DNA of 60,373 bases from positions 1 through 60,373 of IMG/VR virus record IMGVR_UViG_3300018418_000019. One strand, 5' to 3'. Both the position numbers and the translations under genes were made by a program. How positions within the stretch are numbered: position 1 is the stretch's first letter; every line of letters starts with the position of its first letter. This DNA comes from a virus. Positions 37,887-47,952 of this stretch are shown here, piece by piece. Under the pieces are notes generated by a model. It did no database searches. It saw nothing but the letters and a program-made list of their open reading frames with translations, and was not told where the DNA came from.

Positions 37887-37903
37887 GTCATTTCTAGTAT
37901 TGC

Positions 37904-37911
37904 TATATTTG
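37904..37911 (+). promoter_or_regulatory. TATATTTG promoter box
   Basis: TAnnTTTG, 21 nt before the portal ATG, in the 46-nt gap after the terminase gene. Allows portal and fibre expression independent of terminase. Confidence 0.6.
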
Positions 37912-37932
37912 CGTGAGCCCAAATAGCAATCA

Positions 37933-40377
37933 ATGACCTCAGGCAACAGAAATCAAAGCAAGTTCCCAAACCCATTAGCACCTCAAGAGGAGAAGGCTAC
38001 GGACGATTACGGACTGAGATATGCCAAGGCCATCGAAGGTCAATGGGGTAGTGCCGACGACGTAAGCTCTGTTGTAGGGGGGAGGCAGCGTGACTTCGAG
38101 AGAAATCGTGACTACGCCAATGGAACGCAAGACACGTCTATCTACAAGCAGATTCTAAACTCTCTCGACCCTAATAACGGCGACGGCACCCTGCTTAATC
38201 TCGACTGGAGTCCAGTTCCTATCGTACCTAAGTTCGTTAAGGTTGTCGTAAACAAGGTTCTTTCCCGCAAACCATACCCTTCAGTAGAGGCTATTGACCC
38301 AGTTTCGAAAGGTGAGAAGGACGAGAAGAAGGCCCTTATAGAGTCGTCCATAGAAAATAAGTCTATACTTCAGGAGGCTAGAACGATAGGTCTTAAGACA
38401 GAGCTAGACCCTTCCGAATTACCAGACTCTACGGAAGAAGCAGAAATCTTTATGGAGCAAAACATAAAGACGAATGCGGAGATTGCTGCTCAGATTGGAA
38501 CGTCCCTGACCTTAGATTGGAATGATTTCGATGACGGCGTATACAGGCGTTGTGTTGAAGACTTGGTGGTGTGCGGCATGGGTGTTGCCAAAAGAACCAA
38601 CGACCCAAACTACGGCATCACCATTGAGTATGTGGACCCAGCTAAGTTTGTTCACAGCTACACGGAAGACCCTAATATGTCCGACATCGTATACGGTGGT
38701 CACATAAGGCACGTAAGTATTGGTGAGCTCAAGAGACTTGCTGGCGATTCGTTCACGGAAAAAGAGTACGAAGAGATTGCTAACAAGGCTAAGTCCAAGT
38801 CATTCAATGACAGCTCGAACTTTAGTTCAAGAACCTTTGACAAGGTGTCTGGTTCTATGCGGTATGGCTATGATGACTACCTTATTGAAATCCTTGACTT
38901 TGAGTTTGTTTCCGTTGACTGCGTGTATTACGAGAGCAAGGAATCTAGATTCGGTAACGTAGGTTTTTACTACAAGGGTTTTGATTACAAGACTCCAACG
39001 GAATCTGTTTACAATAGGGAGCCTTTTAAGATGGAGGTGGAGACCGTGTATGGTGGAAGCTACCTTATTGGTGCTAACAAAATATTTAATTACGGTGTCA
39101 AGAAAAATGTTCCCAAGAACGTTCACGACTTAACTAAAGCTCGCCTATCGTACAGTGTTGCATGTACCAACCTGCGTCGCATGCGGCCCAAATCTATGGT
39201 TGGTTCTATTATAGGGTTTGCCGACCAGCTCCAGCTCACACACCTTAAGATTCAACAGGCCATAGCTAAGGCTAAGCCAGACGGAGTTATCGTTGACATT
39301 GAGGGATTGGAGAATGTCCAGCTTGGCCGTGGGGGTGAGCTTCAGCCACTGCAGATTCAAGACATCTATGAGCAGACGGGTGTGTTTTACTACAGAAGTA
39401 AGAACCCTGACGGCACGGGTCAGCAGCCACCCATCCGCCCAATCGACAATACCATCAGGAACATCCAGCAATACGTCATGCTATACAACCACTACCTGAC
39501 AATGATTCGGGACGCTAGTGGCGTTAATGAGGTTATGGATGCAAGCACACCAAAGGGAGATGCCTTGGTTGGTGTTCGGCAGCAAGCGCTTGCCGCTGGC
39601 AACAATGCGTTGTACGACATCACCAACGCCTCGCTTGTTCTTTACAAGAGGGTTTGTCAGGATGTAGTAAAGTGCCTTCAGATTATACCAACTGATTCTG
39701 TCTTGTATCGAGTATACGAGAAGGCTATCGGTAAGTACAACATGGAGACGCTGGCCTCATTCCAAGAGCTGCCTATGTACAACTTTGGCGTGCGTGTTGT
39801 TAAGGAGATGAGCGATGAAGACAGAGTGTTTCTTGAGCAAAACATACAGCAGTCACTGGCTCAAAAGGAGATTGACCTTGAGGACGCATTAGCTGTCAGA
39901 CAGATTAAAGACATAGACCAAGCTCAAAGACTTCTCGTTGTTAGACGAAAGCGTCGTATGGCTGCCGCTAGTAAGGCGCAGCAGCAGAACATGCAGATGC
40001 AGCAGCAAATGAATGCTCAGAACCAGCAGATGGCTATGCAGATGCGTAGTCAACAAATACAGATGGAGGCTCAGGTCGAGGCCCAGAAAATCCAGCTTAA
40101 GGGGCAGACGGAGATTCAAGTCGCTCAAGCTCTTCATTCATTGAGAAGAGAGATTGAGATGATTCGCGCACAAGCGACCGTGGGTATGCGTTCTACAGAG
40201 CAGGAGTTTAGAGAAAAGATTGATATCCTTAAAGAGGATAGAAAGGACTCAAGGGTTGATAAGCAAGCTGCTGCTCAATCAAAGCTTATAGCTCAGCGAA
40301 AGGGAGAGCGCCCTGTAATGGATGAGGCGCCCGATGCTCAGGACGATATTATTTCTCAAATTTTGAACAATGGCTAA
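37933..40377 (+). CDS. Portal protein
   Basis: 814 residues. The N-terminal and core regions have features of crAss-like/podoviral portals (NLDWSPVPIVPKFVKVVVNK, PKSMVGSIIGFADQLQLTHL, MIRDASGVNEVMDASTPKGD). The last 150 residues are a Gln/Met-rich coiled coil (MQMQQQMNAQNQQMAMQMRS) ending in a charged tail, a common barrel/crown extension. The protein forms the dodecameric DNA gate at the head vertex. It lies between the terminase and the fibre cluster. Confidence 0.85.
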   Translation: MTSGNRNQSKFPNPLAPQEEKATDDYGLRYAKAIEGQWGSADDVSSVVGGRQRDFERNRDYANGTQDTSIYKQILNSLDPNNGDGTLLNLDWSPVPIVPKFVKVVVNKVLSRKPYPSVEAIDPVSKGEKDEKKALIESSIENKSILQEARTIGLKTELDPSELPDSTEEAEIFMEQNIKTNAEIAAQIGTSLTLDWNDFDDGVYRRCVEDLVVCGMGVAKRTNDPNYGITIEYVDPAKFVHSYTEDPNMSDIVYGGHIRHVSIGELKRLAGDSFTEKEYEEIANKAKSKSFNDSSNFSSRTFDKVSGSMRYGYDDYLIEILDFEFVSVDCVYYESKESRFGNVGFYYKGFDYKTPTESVYNREPFKMEVETVYGGSYLIGANKIFNYGVKKNVPKNVHDLTKARLSYSVACTNLRRMRPKSMVGSIIGFADQLQLTHLKIQQAIAKAKPDGVIVDIEGLENVQLGRGGELQPLQIQDIYEQTGVFYYRSKNPDGTGQQPPIRPIDNTIRNIQQYVMLYNHYLTMIRDASGVNEVMDASTPKGDALVGVRQQALAAGNNALYDITNASLVLYKRVCQDVVKCLQIIPTDSVLYRVYEKAIGKYNMETLASFQELPMYNFGVRVVKEMSDEDRVFLEQNIQQSLAQKEIDLEDALAVRQIKDIDQAQRLLVVRRKRRMAAASKAQQQNMQMQQQMNAQNQQMAMQMRSQQIQMEAQVEAQKIQLKGQTEIQVAQALHSLRREIEMIRAQATVGMRSTEQEFREKIDILKEDRKDSRVDKQAAAQSKLIAQRKGERPVMDEAPDAQDDIISQILNNG

Positions 40378-40723
40378 TTCGGTAAATCTTGATACATCAA
40401 GTAGGCTTGATATAACGTGCAGGAAGGGAGACACGTTTCGGCTTATACTCACACTTACCGACGCCGCAGGAGCAGCCCTGGATGCCACCACCTATGACTT
40501 TAAGATGGAAGTGAGGGACAGTGATACTGCTGCATCTACCGTTGTAGCAGACACCGACGTAACCTACATAAAGGCTAGTGGTCAGCTCACGGTTGTTATA
40601 GACGAAGCCAACATGGATATGGATGGCGGCTTATATGTATACGACATCCAGGCATCTAAGAGTGGTGATGTTCAGACATGGCTTCATGGTTTGTTTAAGG
40701 TCAATGAAGATGTCACGGTATGA
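40370..40723 (+). CDS. Fibre/baseplate-type N-terminal domain protein (117 aa)
   Basis: All-beta Ig-like sequence (ITCRKGDTFRLILTLTDAAG; YVYDIQASKSGDVQTWLHGL) resembling BppU-type N-terminal domains that attach receptor-binding parts to virions. It overlaps the portal end by 8 nt and the next fibre by ATGA. Possible head-fibre anchor. Confidence 0.6.
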   Translation: MANSVNLDTSSRLDITCRKGDTFRLILTLTDAAGAALDATTYDFKMEVRDSDTAASTVVADTDVTYIKASGQLTVVIDEANMDMDGGLYVYDIQASKSGDVQTWLHGLFKVNEDVTV

Positions 40724-42261
40724 GCGATATTCAAATATCCATAAGGGATACGGCGAATATCTCCGTTGAGGTTCAGGCACGCCCTGGCGGTGTAAGCGCT
40801 GTAAACGTACCGTCTGTCCCAGCCATTGATGTTATTCAGAATGGCATCGTAACCTTTACATCTAGTGGTGGCGAGGGAGGGGCGGAGGTTCTAAACGACC
40901 TCACTGATGTTAACGCAGGCTCGGGGGGTAAGCAGGGAAACATTCTGTACTACAACACAGCGACGGCTCAGTGGGAAAAGGGAGACTATGATGACATAAG
41001 GGGTATACCAACCCTTGCAGCTGTAGCCACCTCTGGAAGCTATAATGACCTTACTGATGTTCCAGCCTCAAGTGATTTTAGCGGGGACTACAACGACCTG
41101 ACCAACACCCCCGAGCTATTCGATGGAGACTACAACAGTCTGACCAACACGCCTACCATCCCAACGGAACTCAACGACCTTACGGATGTTGACTTTTCTG
41201 GCGTCGCGCCAGCTCACGGTCAGATTCTTAAATACGATAGCGGGTCAGGCACATTCAAACCAGCTGACGATGAGTCTTCGCAGGTGACGGGCGGGGAGGG
41301 TACTATTGATGAGCTTGACGATATCGGTGACGTCTCCACCGCGACGGCTGGACAGTACGACTACCTTATGTATAACGGCCTTGACTGGATTAACGCTCAC
41401 CCAAAGATTGACCAGCAGATTGTTGTAAGCAACTCGGACGGGGCTCTTGGCAACGCGGTAGGGCAGACCTATCCTGCGGGGACTGACATCATGACTATCC
41501 TGCAGGACATCCTCACGGACTACTACCCCACCAATATAACTCTTACCAATCTCAAGATTCAGTTGCAGGGTACAGATGGTAGTTATGGTTCTACGACAAC
41601 CACGACTGGTACAACTCAGGAGGTGGGTAGAGGTGTTAAGGTGGTGGGATTCAATTTCACTATCGGTGATAACACGCAGACAGAGGACAACTCTGTAGAA
41701 TTTCAAACGTCTTCGGGTACGGTAATTGAGTCTGGTCTTTCTGACAGTAGCTTTTCCCCAGACCTTCAAGTAGGAAATATTCAAACTGTCGACCCCACAT
41801 CTGTAAGCACATCAGTGTCATCAAGTTACAGGGTTACAGTAAACGATAACGGCAGCGGCACTGACAACACAAGGACTTCTGGAAACAGAACCATAACCCA
41901 TCAGTGGTTGTACAAGATGTTTGCTTCTTCTACATCGTCTGTCTCTGACAATGCGGCGGCCCAGACGCTTTATGATTCAACCGCCGAGATTTCAGCTTTA
42001 GGTACAAACACAACTAAAACAATAACCTGTACCGCCAACAATAATTCAGGAACGAACTACACTTGGATTGTCTACCCATCAAGTTGGACTGAGATTACAT
42101 CAATCCTTCAGGACGGTTCTCTTTCCGTGCTTAGTGCATTTCAATCTCCTGTGACTAGGACGATAACGAATCAATACGGGGTATCTAAGGATTACTATTT
42201 TTATAGAAGCAATGACCCTGGGGCTTTTGCTGCAGATGTTCAACTCCAAGTATCCTTCTGA
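40720..42261 (+). CDS. Fibre protein (513 aa) with YNDLT repeats
   Basis: The N-terminal domain (MSDIQISIRDTANISVEVQA) is followed by repeats of the type GDYNDLTNTP at about 105-150 (SGSYNDLTDVP, SGDYNDLTNTP, DGDYNSLTNTP), then LNDLTDVDFSG...GQILKYDS, then a long Thr/Ser-rich beta region. These are standard building blocks of trimeric phage fibres. The C-terminal domain (QYGVSKDYYFYRSNDPGAFA) is probably the distal tip or a carbohydrate-binding unit. Confidence 0.75.
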   Translation: MSDIQISIRDTANISVEVQARPGGVSAVNVPSVPAIDVIQNGIVTFTSSGGEGGAEVLNDLTDVNAGSGGKQGNILYYNTATAQWEKGDYDDIRGIPTLAAVATSGSYNDLTDVPASSDFSGDYNDLTNTPELFDGDYNSLTNTPTIPTELNDLTDVDFSGVAPAHGQILKYDSGSGTFKPADDESSQVTGGEGTIDELDDIGDVSTATAGQYDYLMYNGLDWINAHPKIDQQIVVSNSDGALGNAVGQTYPAGTDIMTILQDILTDYYPTNITLTNLKIQLQGTDGSYGSTTTTTGTTQEVGRGVKVVGFNFTIGDNTQTEDNSVEFQTSSGTVIESGLSDSSFSPDLQVGNIQTVDPTSVSTSVSSSYRVTVNDNGSGTDNTRTSGNRTITHQWLYKMFASSTSSVSDNAAAQTLYDSTAEISALGTNTTKTITCTANNNSGTNYTWIVYPSSWTEITSILQDGSLSVLSAFQSPVTRTITNQYGVSKDYYFYRSNDPGAFAADVQLQVSF

Positions 42262-42962
42262 TGGCAGTACTGTTTCCAGACAATCTAAAGCACAACAACG
42301 ATAACAGGCCAATACTTGATGTAAGCAATAATCAAGTCAAGGGCCTTGGCATTTTTGCTTCTGTATCGGATAGGAATGCTCTTGATTCTACAATACAGAC
42401 TGACGGATTTTTGGCGCTCACCAATGATGGCGGCAGCTACAAAGCTTTCGTCTTTACTGGGAGCACATGGAGTAGTGAATCGGACTGGACTGAGGTTGGG
42501 GGTGATGCCCTGCCCGCTGGTTCAAACTACTCCGTGTTGGTTCGAGGTGGCGACAATGCTATATCGTTCAACACCACCCCTAGGATTAGTGCGGTAGAGG
42601 TATTTAACAGCTCGGGGGCTTCCGCACCGAACATCATGTTCACAAGGACATCTGATGATAGCGGAGCGGCGCAAGCCACGGGCAACGGAGACTCCTTGGG
42701 TCAGATTACTTTCAGGGGACACAATAGTTCGGACTCTGTGACTGATGCTGGTCTGATAAAGTTTACTCAGGTTGGGGCTGCGGGTTCATCAGTCAGCTCT
42801 AAGATGGAGCTTAGTGTCGGAACAAGCTCTGGCTCACAGGTTGCACTAACCGTTAATGAAGAAAGAGTTTTGTCTATACCGCGCTTGACGGCTACACCAA
42901 CCGCCGTGGCTGGAGGGTTGTACGCCGACAACTCAGACAATATCTATTTCGGTGTGTTGTAA
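42261..42962 (+). CDS. Fibre-like protein (233 aa)
   Basis: MAVLFPDNLKHNNDNRPILD start, an interaction domain (FLALTNDGGSYKAFVFTGST), then low-complexity beta sequence. Start overlaps the previous stop. A virion appendage component is inferred. Confidence 0.6.
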   Translation: MAVLFPDNLKHNNDNRPILDVSNNQVKGLGIFASVSDRNALDSTIQTDGFLALTNDGGSYKAFVFTGSTWSSESDWTEVGGDALPAGSNYSVLVRGGDNAISFNTTPRISAVEVFNSSGASAPNIMFTRTSDDSGAAQATGNGDSLGQITFRGHNSSDSVTDAGLIKFTQVGAAGSSVSSKMELSVGTSSGSQVALTVNEERVLSIPRLTATPTAVAGGLYADNSDNIYFGVL

Positions 42963-42969
42963 ATAAGTT

Positions 42970-42977
42970 ATATTTGT
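42970..42977 (+). promoter_or_regulatory. TATATTTG promoter box
   Basis: TAnnTTTG about 18 nt before the ATG at 42995, just after the stop of the previous fibre gene. Confidence 0.55.
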
Positions 42978-42994
42978 TCCGAATAATTTGAAGC

Positions 42995-44062
42995 ATGGCA
43001 ACTTGGAAAAGACTTCTTACTAGTGGTGACGTAGCTACGGGCACGGGCGCGGCTGGTATTGTTAACGACGGAAACGACCTGGTTACTCAGGACCACGTAT
43101 ATGAATACGTAACTCAAACAATTACCAATCTCGGTGCTGGCTCTGTAAATACGGTAAGATTTACCATGGATAGCGGCAGCGTCGACACTTCGAATGACGC
43201 AACAGTAGAGTTCAACATCCTTGGAGGTACAGGTATAACCACAGGAACTGGTACACCGCAAGCTAACTATGACGGAGCCATCACGATTGACGCCGATATT
43301 GCCAACTCGACCAATGTTGGTGTAGCATCTTTTTCCTCATCGCAGTTTAATGTGTCAGGGCAGGGGGCTGTTACTGTATCAAACACCGTCACATTTGAAT
43401 CTGGGAACCAGACTCTTGCTACAAACGGCGGTACACTAAGGCTCGATGCAGACGGAGCCCTTCAGCTTGGATTCTCTGTTGGTCAGGCTATTGCCTTTCA
43501 AACTGATGGCACCACGTTTGCTGTCATGGGCTATGACCAAGTCGACTCCACTTTGTCCCTCAATGTGGGAACAAGCGAGGGAACTCACTTCTTGCTTGAC
43601 AACTTGGGTAATGGTTCAATAGCTGGAGACTGGACTGTCGGTGGAGACCTTGTTGTTTCTGGAAACACAACGACGCTAAACACGGAGCAGCTTACCGTTG
43701 AAGACCCGCTCATTCAGATTGGCGACACCTCCGTAACCACCGCCGTTTATGAAAGCACTCTTGGGGGCGAGGGCGGAATTAAGCTTTCTGTAGGTACCGT
43801 TGATGCTACGACGCACTACGCTCAGTTTATTCATGACGAGTCTGATTCACGCCTTACTGGATGGAAGGCAAAACCTTCAGAGGCTACTGAGTCCACAAGA
43901 AGCTATGCAACGTCACCAGCCCAAAGCCAGGGCAACGTTATGATTATGGATGTTGCTGACCAAGAGTCTGTGCCTGGCGCTAGTGACAATGGAGCTGGTA
44001 TTGGCACATTGGTATGGGTTCCTCAACCAGGAGGTGCTGAGTTCTACATAAGAACGGCATAA
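42995..44062 (+). CDS. Fibre protein (355 aa)
   Basis: The N-terminus MATWKRLLTSGDVATGTG is closely similar to that of the fibre gene at 44418, suggesting a shared attachment motif. The centre holds VGGDLVVSGNTTTLNTEQLT followed by VEDPLIQIG, a module very common in marine phage fibres. Low-complexity beta composition throughout. Confidence 0.75.
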   Translation: MATWKRLLTSGDVATGTGAAGIVNDGNDLVTQDHVYEYVTQTITNLGAGSVNTVRFTMDSGSVDTSNDATVEFNILGGTGITTGTGTPQANYDGAITIDADIANSTNVGVASFSSSQFNVSGQGAVTVSNTVTFESGNQTLATNGGTLRLDADGALQLGFSVGQAIAFQTDGTTFAVMGYDQVDSTLSLNVGTSEGTHFLLDNLGNGSIAGDWTVGGDLVVSGNTTTLNTEQLTVEDPLIQIGDTSVTTAVYESTLGGEGGIKLSVGTVDATTHYAQFIHDESDSRLTGWKAKPSEATESTRSYATSPAQSQGNVMIMDVADQESVPGASDNGAGIGTLVWVPQPGGAEFYIRTA

Positions 44063-44066
44063 CGCT

Positions 44067-44249
44067 ATGAGTTTCTTGGATAAGATTAAGCCTAGTATGG
44101 CTGACAGCAGCGTGCTCTCTGATGACGAGCTTAGGTACATACTTATGATGATAGCCGAGTCTACGTTCTCTGGAAAGGACGTACTCGTAGTTTCAGAAAT
44201 AGTAAATAAAATTCAAAAGAAGTTAGATGGAACACCTAACAAAAGATGA
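44067..44249 (+). CDS. Small helical protein, paralogue 1 (60 aa)
   Basis: MSFLDKIKPSMADSSVLSDD start. The helix-loop-helix (DDELRYILMMIAESTFSGKD, then VVSEIVNKIQKKL) is matched by the next gene. It overlaps that gene by 23 nt. Possibly an accessory of fibre assembly. No family recognised. Confidence 0.6.
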   Translation: MSFLDKIKPSMADSSVLSDDELRYILMMIAESTFSGKDVLVVSEIVNKIQKKLDGTPNKR

Positions 44250-44418
44250 AATCGTATTCCTGCTTCAGGCAGTTGCGATGACGCCAATCAAGGCTGGTGA
44301 CGCTAAGGCCGTCATCGTTCTTGTAGACAAACTCAACAGTATCGCTGAGTCACTATCTTTGTCTGAGACTGAAGCAGAGCCCGACAAGGCTAAGCCCAGT
44401 CCCAGAACGAAGAAGTAA
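44227..44418 (+). CDS. Small helical protein, paralogue 2 (63 aa)
   Basis: MEHLTKDEIVFLLQAVAMTP start. The pattern L(T/S)xDE(I/L)xxLL...G(D/K)...V..(L)V(D/N)KL matches the previous gene, so the pair looks like a tandem duplication. Basic Pro/Ser/Lys tail. Its stop shares a base with the next start. Confidence 0.6.
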   Translation: MEHLTKDEIVFLLQAVAMTPIKAGDAKAVIVLVDKLNSIAESLSLSETEAEPDKAKPSPRTKK

Positions 44419-45761
44419 TGGCTACCTGGCAAAGAATACTTACTACAGCAGACCTTGGTGACGGCTCAGTAACCGACACAAGTCTCGCTACCCACAATCA
44501 GAACCTTAGCGGTAACAGAATCATTGGGGCCCAGAACTCTACCAACCTTACAATAAAGGGTGATAGCGGGTCGCTTGATGGTTCATCACCTCTTATTGCT
44601 AGATTCTCTGCCGTAGGTGGAGACTCTACATCAGTAACCGAATTGTTCGGGTCGGTACAACTTAGACCATTTCAAAGCGGGGGGAGTACATTTAACCAGG
44701 GAGCCCTGTCTTTCTATGAGGCGGGGAGTAATGGTGAGAATTTTATCTCAGTATTTGCTCCTACGTCGCTTTCGAGTAGCCATAGCTTTGCTCTACCAAT
44801 AGGGCCAGCAGACCTTGACAACAATGGATATTTCCTTACACTTGAGGATTCACCCAGTGAACCGTACACAAGCAAGTGGGTTTGGAAAACCATAATTGAC
44901 ACGCCAGAGATTGAGGGCGGGGCAGGGGAGCCAGCTGGCAGTGTTGTCGGTAACGCCGACCCCGACAAATTCTACATGCTGGTTCATGATGCTGACAGCG
45001 ATTCGTTAAAGCACATGGACATTCAGGAGCTCTATGGCGCTATAACGACATCGTTGTTTCAGGCTTTGATAGACTCTGGTTACGGAAGTACAGAAGCTTA
45101 TACTGGAACCAGTGGACTTCTTGGCGACATCAACAACGACGGCGACGTTGGTACGGCTGACTTGCTCGAATTTTTGACGCAGTTTGGTCAAGTAGAAACG
45201 GCCTCACCAACCACGGTTACGATTACATCTACCCCGCCAACTTCGGGACCATTCGATTTGGGTCAGGTGCTTGACATCGGCGCAGGCGACGCCGCTGTAA
45301 ACTCGGGAGACTTCGCCACAACGGTTAATGTTGCTCAGGACTGGTTTACTATTGATGAGGGCCTTAATAATGCCCTTACTCAATACCCAAACAAAACCAT
45401 CGTTGTTGAGCCAGCCAGTGGATACACGAACAACGCACTGTTTGTTCAGGTTAATACGATTGTTACAGAGTCCGTCACGTTCTCAATAAGAGTGCAGTCA
45501 TACAATGATGCGGGGGATGAGCTGTCAGACGAGGAATACATCCTCCATACATTTAATACGACAGGTGTCCCAGGAGATAATTATTACGGGTTCCCCTTGG
45601 TGTCTATACCAGGGGACCAACTAGGAATTAACGGACCCAACAACCCTGCTGGTAGTGGCGTAGCTAGTATAAAAGTCAGGTTCCTTATTAAGGATGAATC
45701 TGGTTATGTGGGTAGTGCAGGAATAAACGGAATCAAGTTCTCACTTACAGTAACACCTTGA
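44418..45761 (+). CDS. Fibre protein with dockerin-like Ca-binding motif (447 aa)
   Basis: N-terminus MATWQRILTTADLGDGSV is like that of the fibre at 42995. Residues 237-258 read DINNDGDVGTADLLEFLTQF, a Ca-binding dockerin-type loop plus helix, almost the same as the one in the secreted protease (DVNNDGSVNVFDLLEMLASQ). Beyond it lies a beta-sandwich C-terminus (about 265-447). The module may bind calcium or mediate attachment. Confidence 0.7.
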   Translation: MATWQRILTTADLGDGSVTDTSLATHNQNLSGNRIIGAQNSTNLTIKGDSGSLDGSSPLIARFSAVGGDSTSVTELFGSVQLRPFQSGGSTFNQGALSFYEAGSNGENFISVFAPTSLSSSHSFALPIGPADLDNNGYFLTLEDSPSEPYTSKWVWKTIIDTPEIEGGAGEPAGSVVGNADPDKFYMLVHDADSDSLKHMDIQELYGAITTSLFQALIDSGYGSTEAYTGTSGLLGDINNDGDVGTADLLEFLTQFGQVETASPTTVTITSTPPTSGPFDLGQVLDIGAGDAAVNSGDFATTVNVAQDWFTIDEGLNNALTQYPNKTIVVEPASGYTNNALFVQVNTIVTESVTFSIRVQSYNDAGDELSDEEYILHTFNTTGVPGDNYYGFPLVSIPGDQLGINGPNNPAGSGVASIKVRFLIKDESGYVGSAGINGIKFSLTVTP

Positions 45762-45762
45762 T

Positions 45763-47952
45763 ATGCCTCTAATTAAAGTTAGACTTAAGGACAACAATGT
45801 TGCGCTCACGTTCGTTGGCTCATCTACCGTCGTTCGAGTAGATAATGACAGTGAGCTTATAGCCACAGCAAACACGAGTGATGTTAATGCTGTAGATGTT
45901 AAGTACGCTGTTGATAATGCCCCAGTGATTTTGAGCTGGCCGTTTGGAGATTTCAGAGAGGTCACTGACTTAGCTGGAAATACATCCATATCTATGGGGG
46001 CTACCAGAGACCAAGTTGTTACTAGGCTTAATGAGATATTTGATTCTGGTTCTGGTGACTACGGCAGCCTAAAGAATATAGACGGCATCAGCATAACCTC
46101 TCCTCAAAACGGAGACGTGCTGGTGTTTAACAGTGGCACCAAAGAGTTCGAGAACGACAGCCAGAGGCACACCACAACAACTGGCTTGTCTCTTGACGGC
46201 GCGGGTGTGCTGACTTTGACTCAGACGAACGAGAAGAGCCAGGACTCTACTGTGACTGTTGACCTATCGACACTTGGCGGTGGCTCTAGCGACAACATGG
46301 CTACTGCAGACCTTACTGTGTCGTCAGCAAGAAACCACACGCTTAACGCTGGCCTTGATTTCGTTGTTGCTCAGGGCGGTGACTTCACCGTAAGAACCTC
46401 TGGTGGCTCAGACCGCATAGTGGCTCTGGGCAATGGGGTTAAGATTAACAACATCACCTACCCGTCGTCTGACGGGACAAGCGGTCAGTTCCTTTCGACC
46501 AACGGTTCTGGCACGATTTCATTTCAGTCCCTCGTTAGTGGTAATGATAACGCAACGGTTTCCGTAGATAATGGTGACCTTAAGATAGAGGTTAACCCAA
46601 AGTATATCACGGAGACTGTTAAGAATGTTAGTGGCGCAACTCTTGCGAAAGGAACTCCAGTTCACGTCACTGGCTCTTCTGGCAACACTGCTGAGGTTAT
46701 CGCTGCAGATGCAGCCACAAACTACCCAGCTCATTTTGTCTTGAATGAAGACATTGCGGACGATGTAGAGGGAGATGCTATTGCCGTTGGTTTCATAAAC
46801 AACGTAAGCGTTCCTAACGCCTCCATATATACAGAGGGACAGACAGTTTACCTGGGCTCTAGTGGTGGGTGGACGACAACTAAGCCAACTGGAACTAATG
46901 CCATTCAGAACCTTGGTGTCATCATCAATGTTAACACAACTTCCAACACCGTGTCTGGTATTGTTATGGGTGCTGGTAGGTCTAATGATGTTCCCAATAT
47001 CCCCAATGGTCAGACGTGGATTGGAAACGCCTCTGGCGTAGCCACGCCCACTACTCTGGCCGATGTAGCTACTAGCGGAGCATACGCTGACTTGAGCGGT
47101 ACCCCATCTATTCCAGTGTCGGGCGTAGACTTTGACCCTGTCGGTACAGATAACTCCACTGATGTAACTCTTGCAGGAGCCTATAACTACTTGACGCTTT
47201 CTGGTCAGCAGATTACTCTCGGACAGGTAGACTACACGACAGACATATCTAACACCCCTACAATTCCAACCTCAGGGGTTGATTTCGACCCTGTAGGTAC
47301 GGACAACAGTACGGATGTATCTGTAAACGCTAATGCTACGGACGTTCTGCGAATGAATCCAGGGCAAATTCTTGGCTCACAAGACGCAGGGGCTGATAAG
47401 CTCGTCTTCTGGGATGACTCTGAAGGCAAGCTTACTTACGCTACGATTGGCACTAACCTGACTATGACGGCTGACACTCTCAGCGCGTCAGGAGGCGGAG
47501 GAGGAAGTGCAAACATGTCTCAGACATTTAGTGCTCCCACAAACACAGGCGAGTTCCAAGACGGGGCTAGGCTTGTGACTGACGCCTATGGCACAGCTCC
47601 ATCTGCTACGGCTGGTACGCTGGTGAGCTTTGGGGCTACAAACGTTGCGGCTGTTGGCGCTACGTCTAATGCTGCTGCTGCCACAGGTATGATTACTGTT
47701 GTCACAGACGCAGCTAGTGGCGACGAACTTCTGGTGGAGGGGGTGATTAAGTTGTCTACGGCAACTACCACTACGCTGCTTCCCACAACAACTAAGAAAG
47801 GCACTGCTGTGTACATGAGCACAACTGATGGGGCTGTCACAAGCACGGCCCCGAGCACAGCTGGTGAATTTGTTAGAGTCGTAGGCCACGTAGTGGACGC
47901 GACAAATAGAACCATCTACTTCAAACCTGACAATACTTGGCTTGAGCTATGA
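45763..47952 (+). CDS. Large fibre protein (729 aa)
   Basis: MPLIKVRLKDNNVALTFVGS start. The central module (VKNVSGATLAKGTPVHVTGS; YTEGQTVYLGSSGGWTTTKP) is a widespread fibre domain. A repeated block SGVDFDPVGTDNSTDV occurs twice (about 445-460 and 504-519), flanked by LSGTPSIP/ISNTPTIP words. The C-terminal Gly-rich SGGGGGSANMSQ hinge leads to a final beta domain. It lies next to the RCC1-type gene, which may be its tip. Confidence 0.7.
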   Translation: MPLIKVRLKDNNVALTFVGSSTVVRVDNDSELIATANTSDVNAVDVKYAVDNAPVILSWPFGDFREVTDLAGNTSISMGATRDQVVTRLNEIFDSGSGDYGSLKNIDGISITSPQNGDVLVFNSGTKEFENDSQRHTTTTGLSLDGAGVLTLTQTNEKSQDSTVTVDLSTLGGGSSDNMATADLTVSSARNHTLNAGLDFVVAQGGDFTVRTSGGSDRIVALGNGVKINNITYPSSDGTSGQFLSTNGSGTISFQSLVSGNDNATVSVDNGDLKIEVNPKYITETVKNVSGATLAKGTPVHVTGSSGNTAEVIAADAATNYPAHFVLNEDIADDVEGDAIAVGFINNVSVPNASIYTEGQTVYLGSSGGWTTTKPTGTNAIQNLGVIINVNTTSNTVSGIVMGAGRSNDVPNIPNGQTWIGNASGVATPTTLADVATSGAYADLSGTPSIPVSGVDFDPVGTDNSTDVTLAGAYNYLTLSGQQITLGQVDYTTDISNTPTIPTSGVDFDPVGTDNSTDVSVNANATDVLRMNPGQILGSQDAGADKLVFWDDSEGKLTYATIGTNLTMTADTLSASGGGGGSANMSQTFSAPTNTGEFQDGARLVTDAYGTAPSATAGTLVSFGATNVAAVGATSNAAAATGMITVVTDAASGDELLVEGVIKLSTATTTTLLPTTTKKGTAVYMSTTDGAVTSTAPSTAGEFVRVVGHVVDATNRTIYFKPDNTWLEL

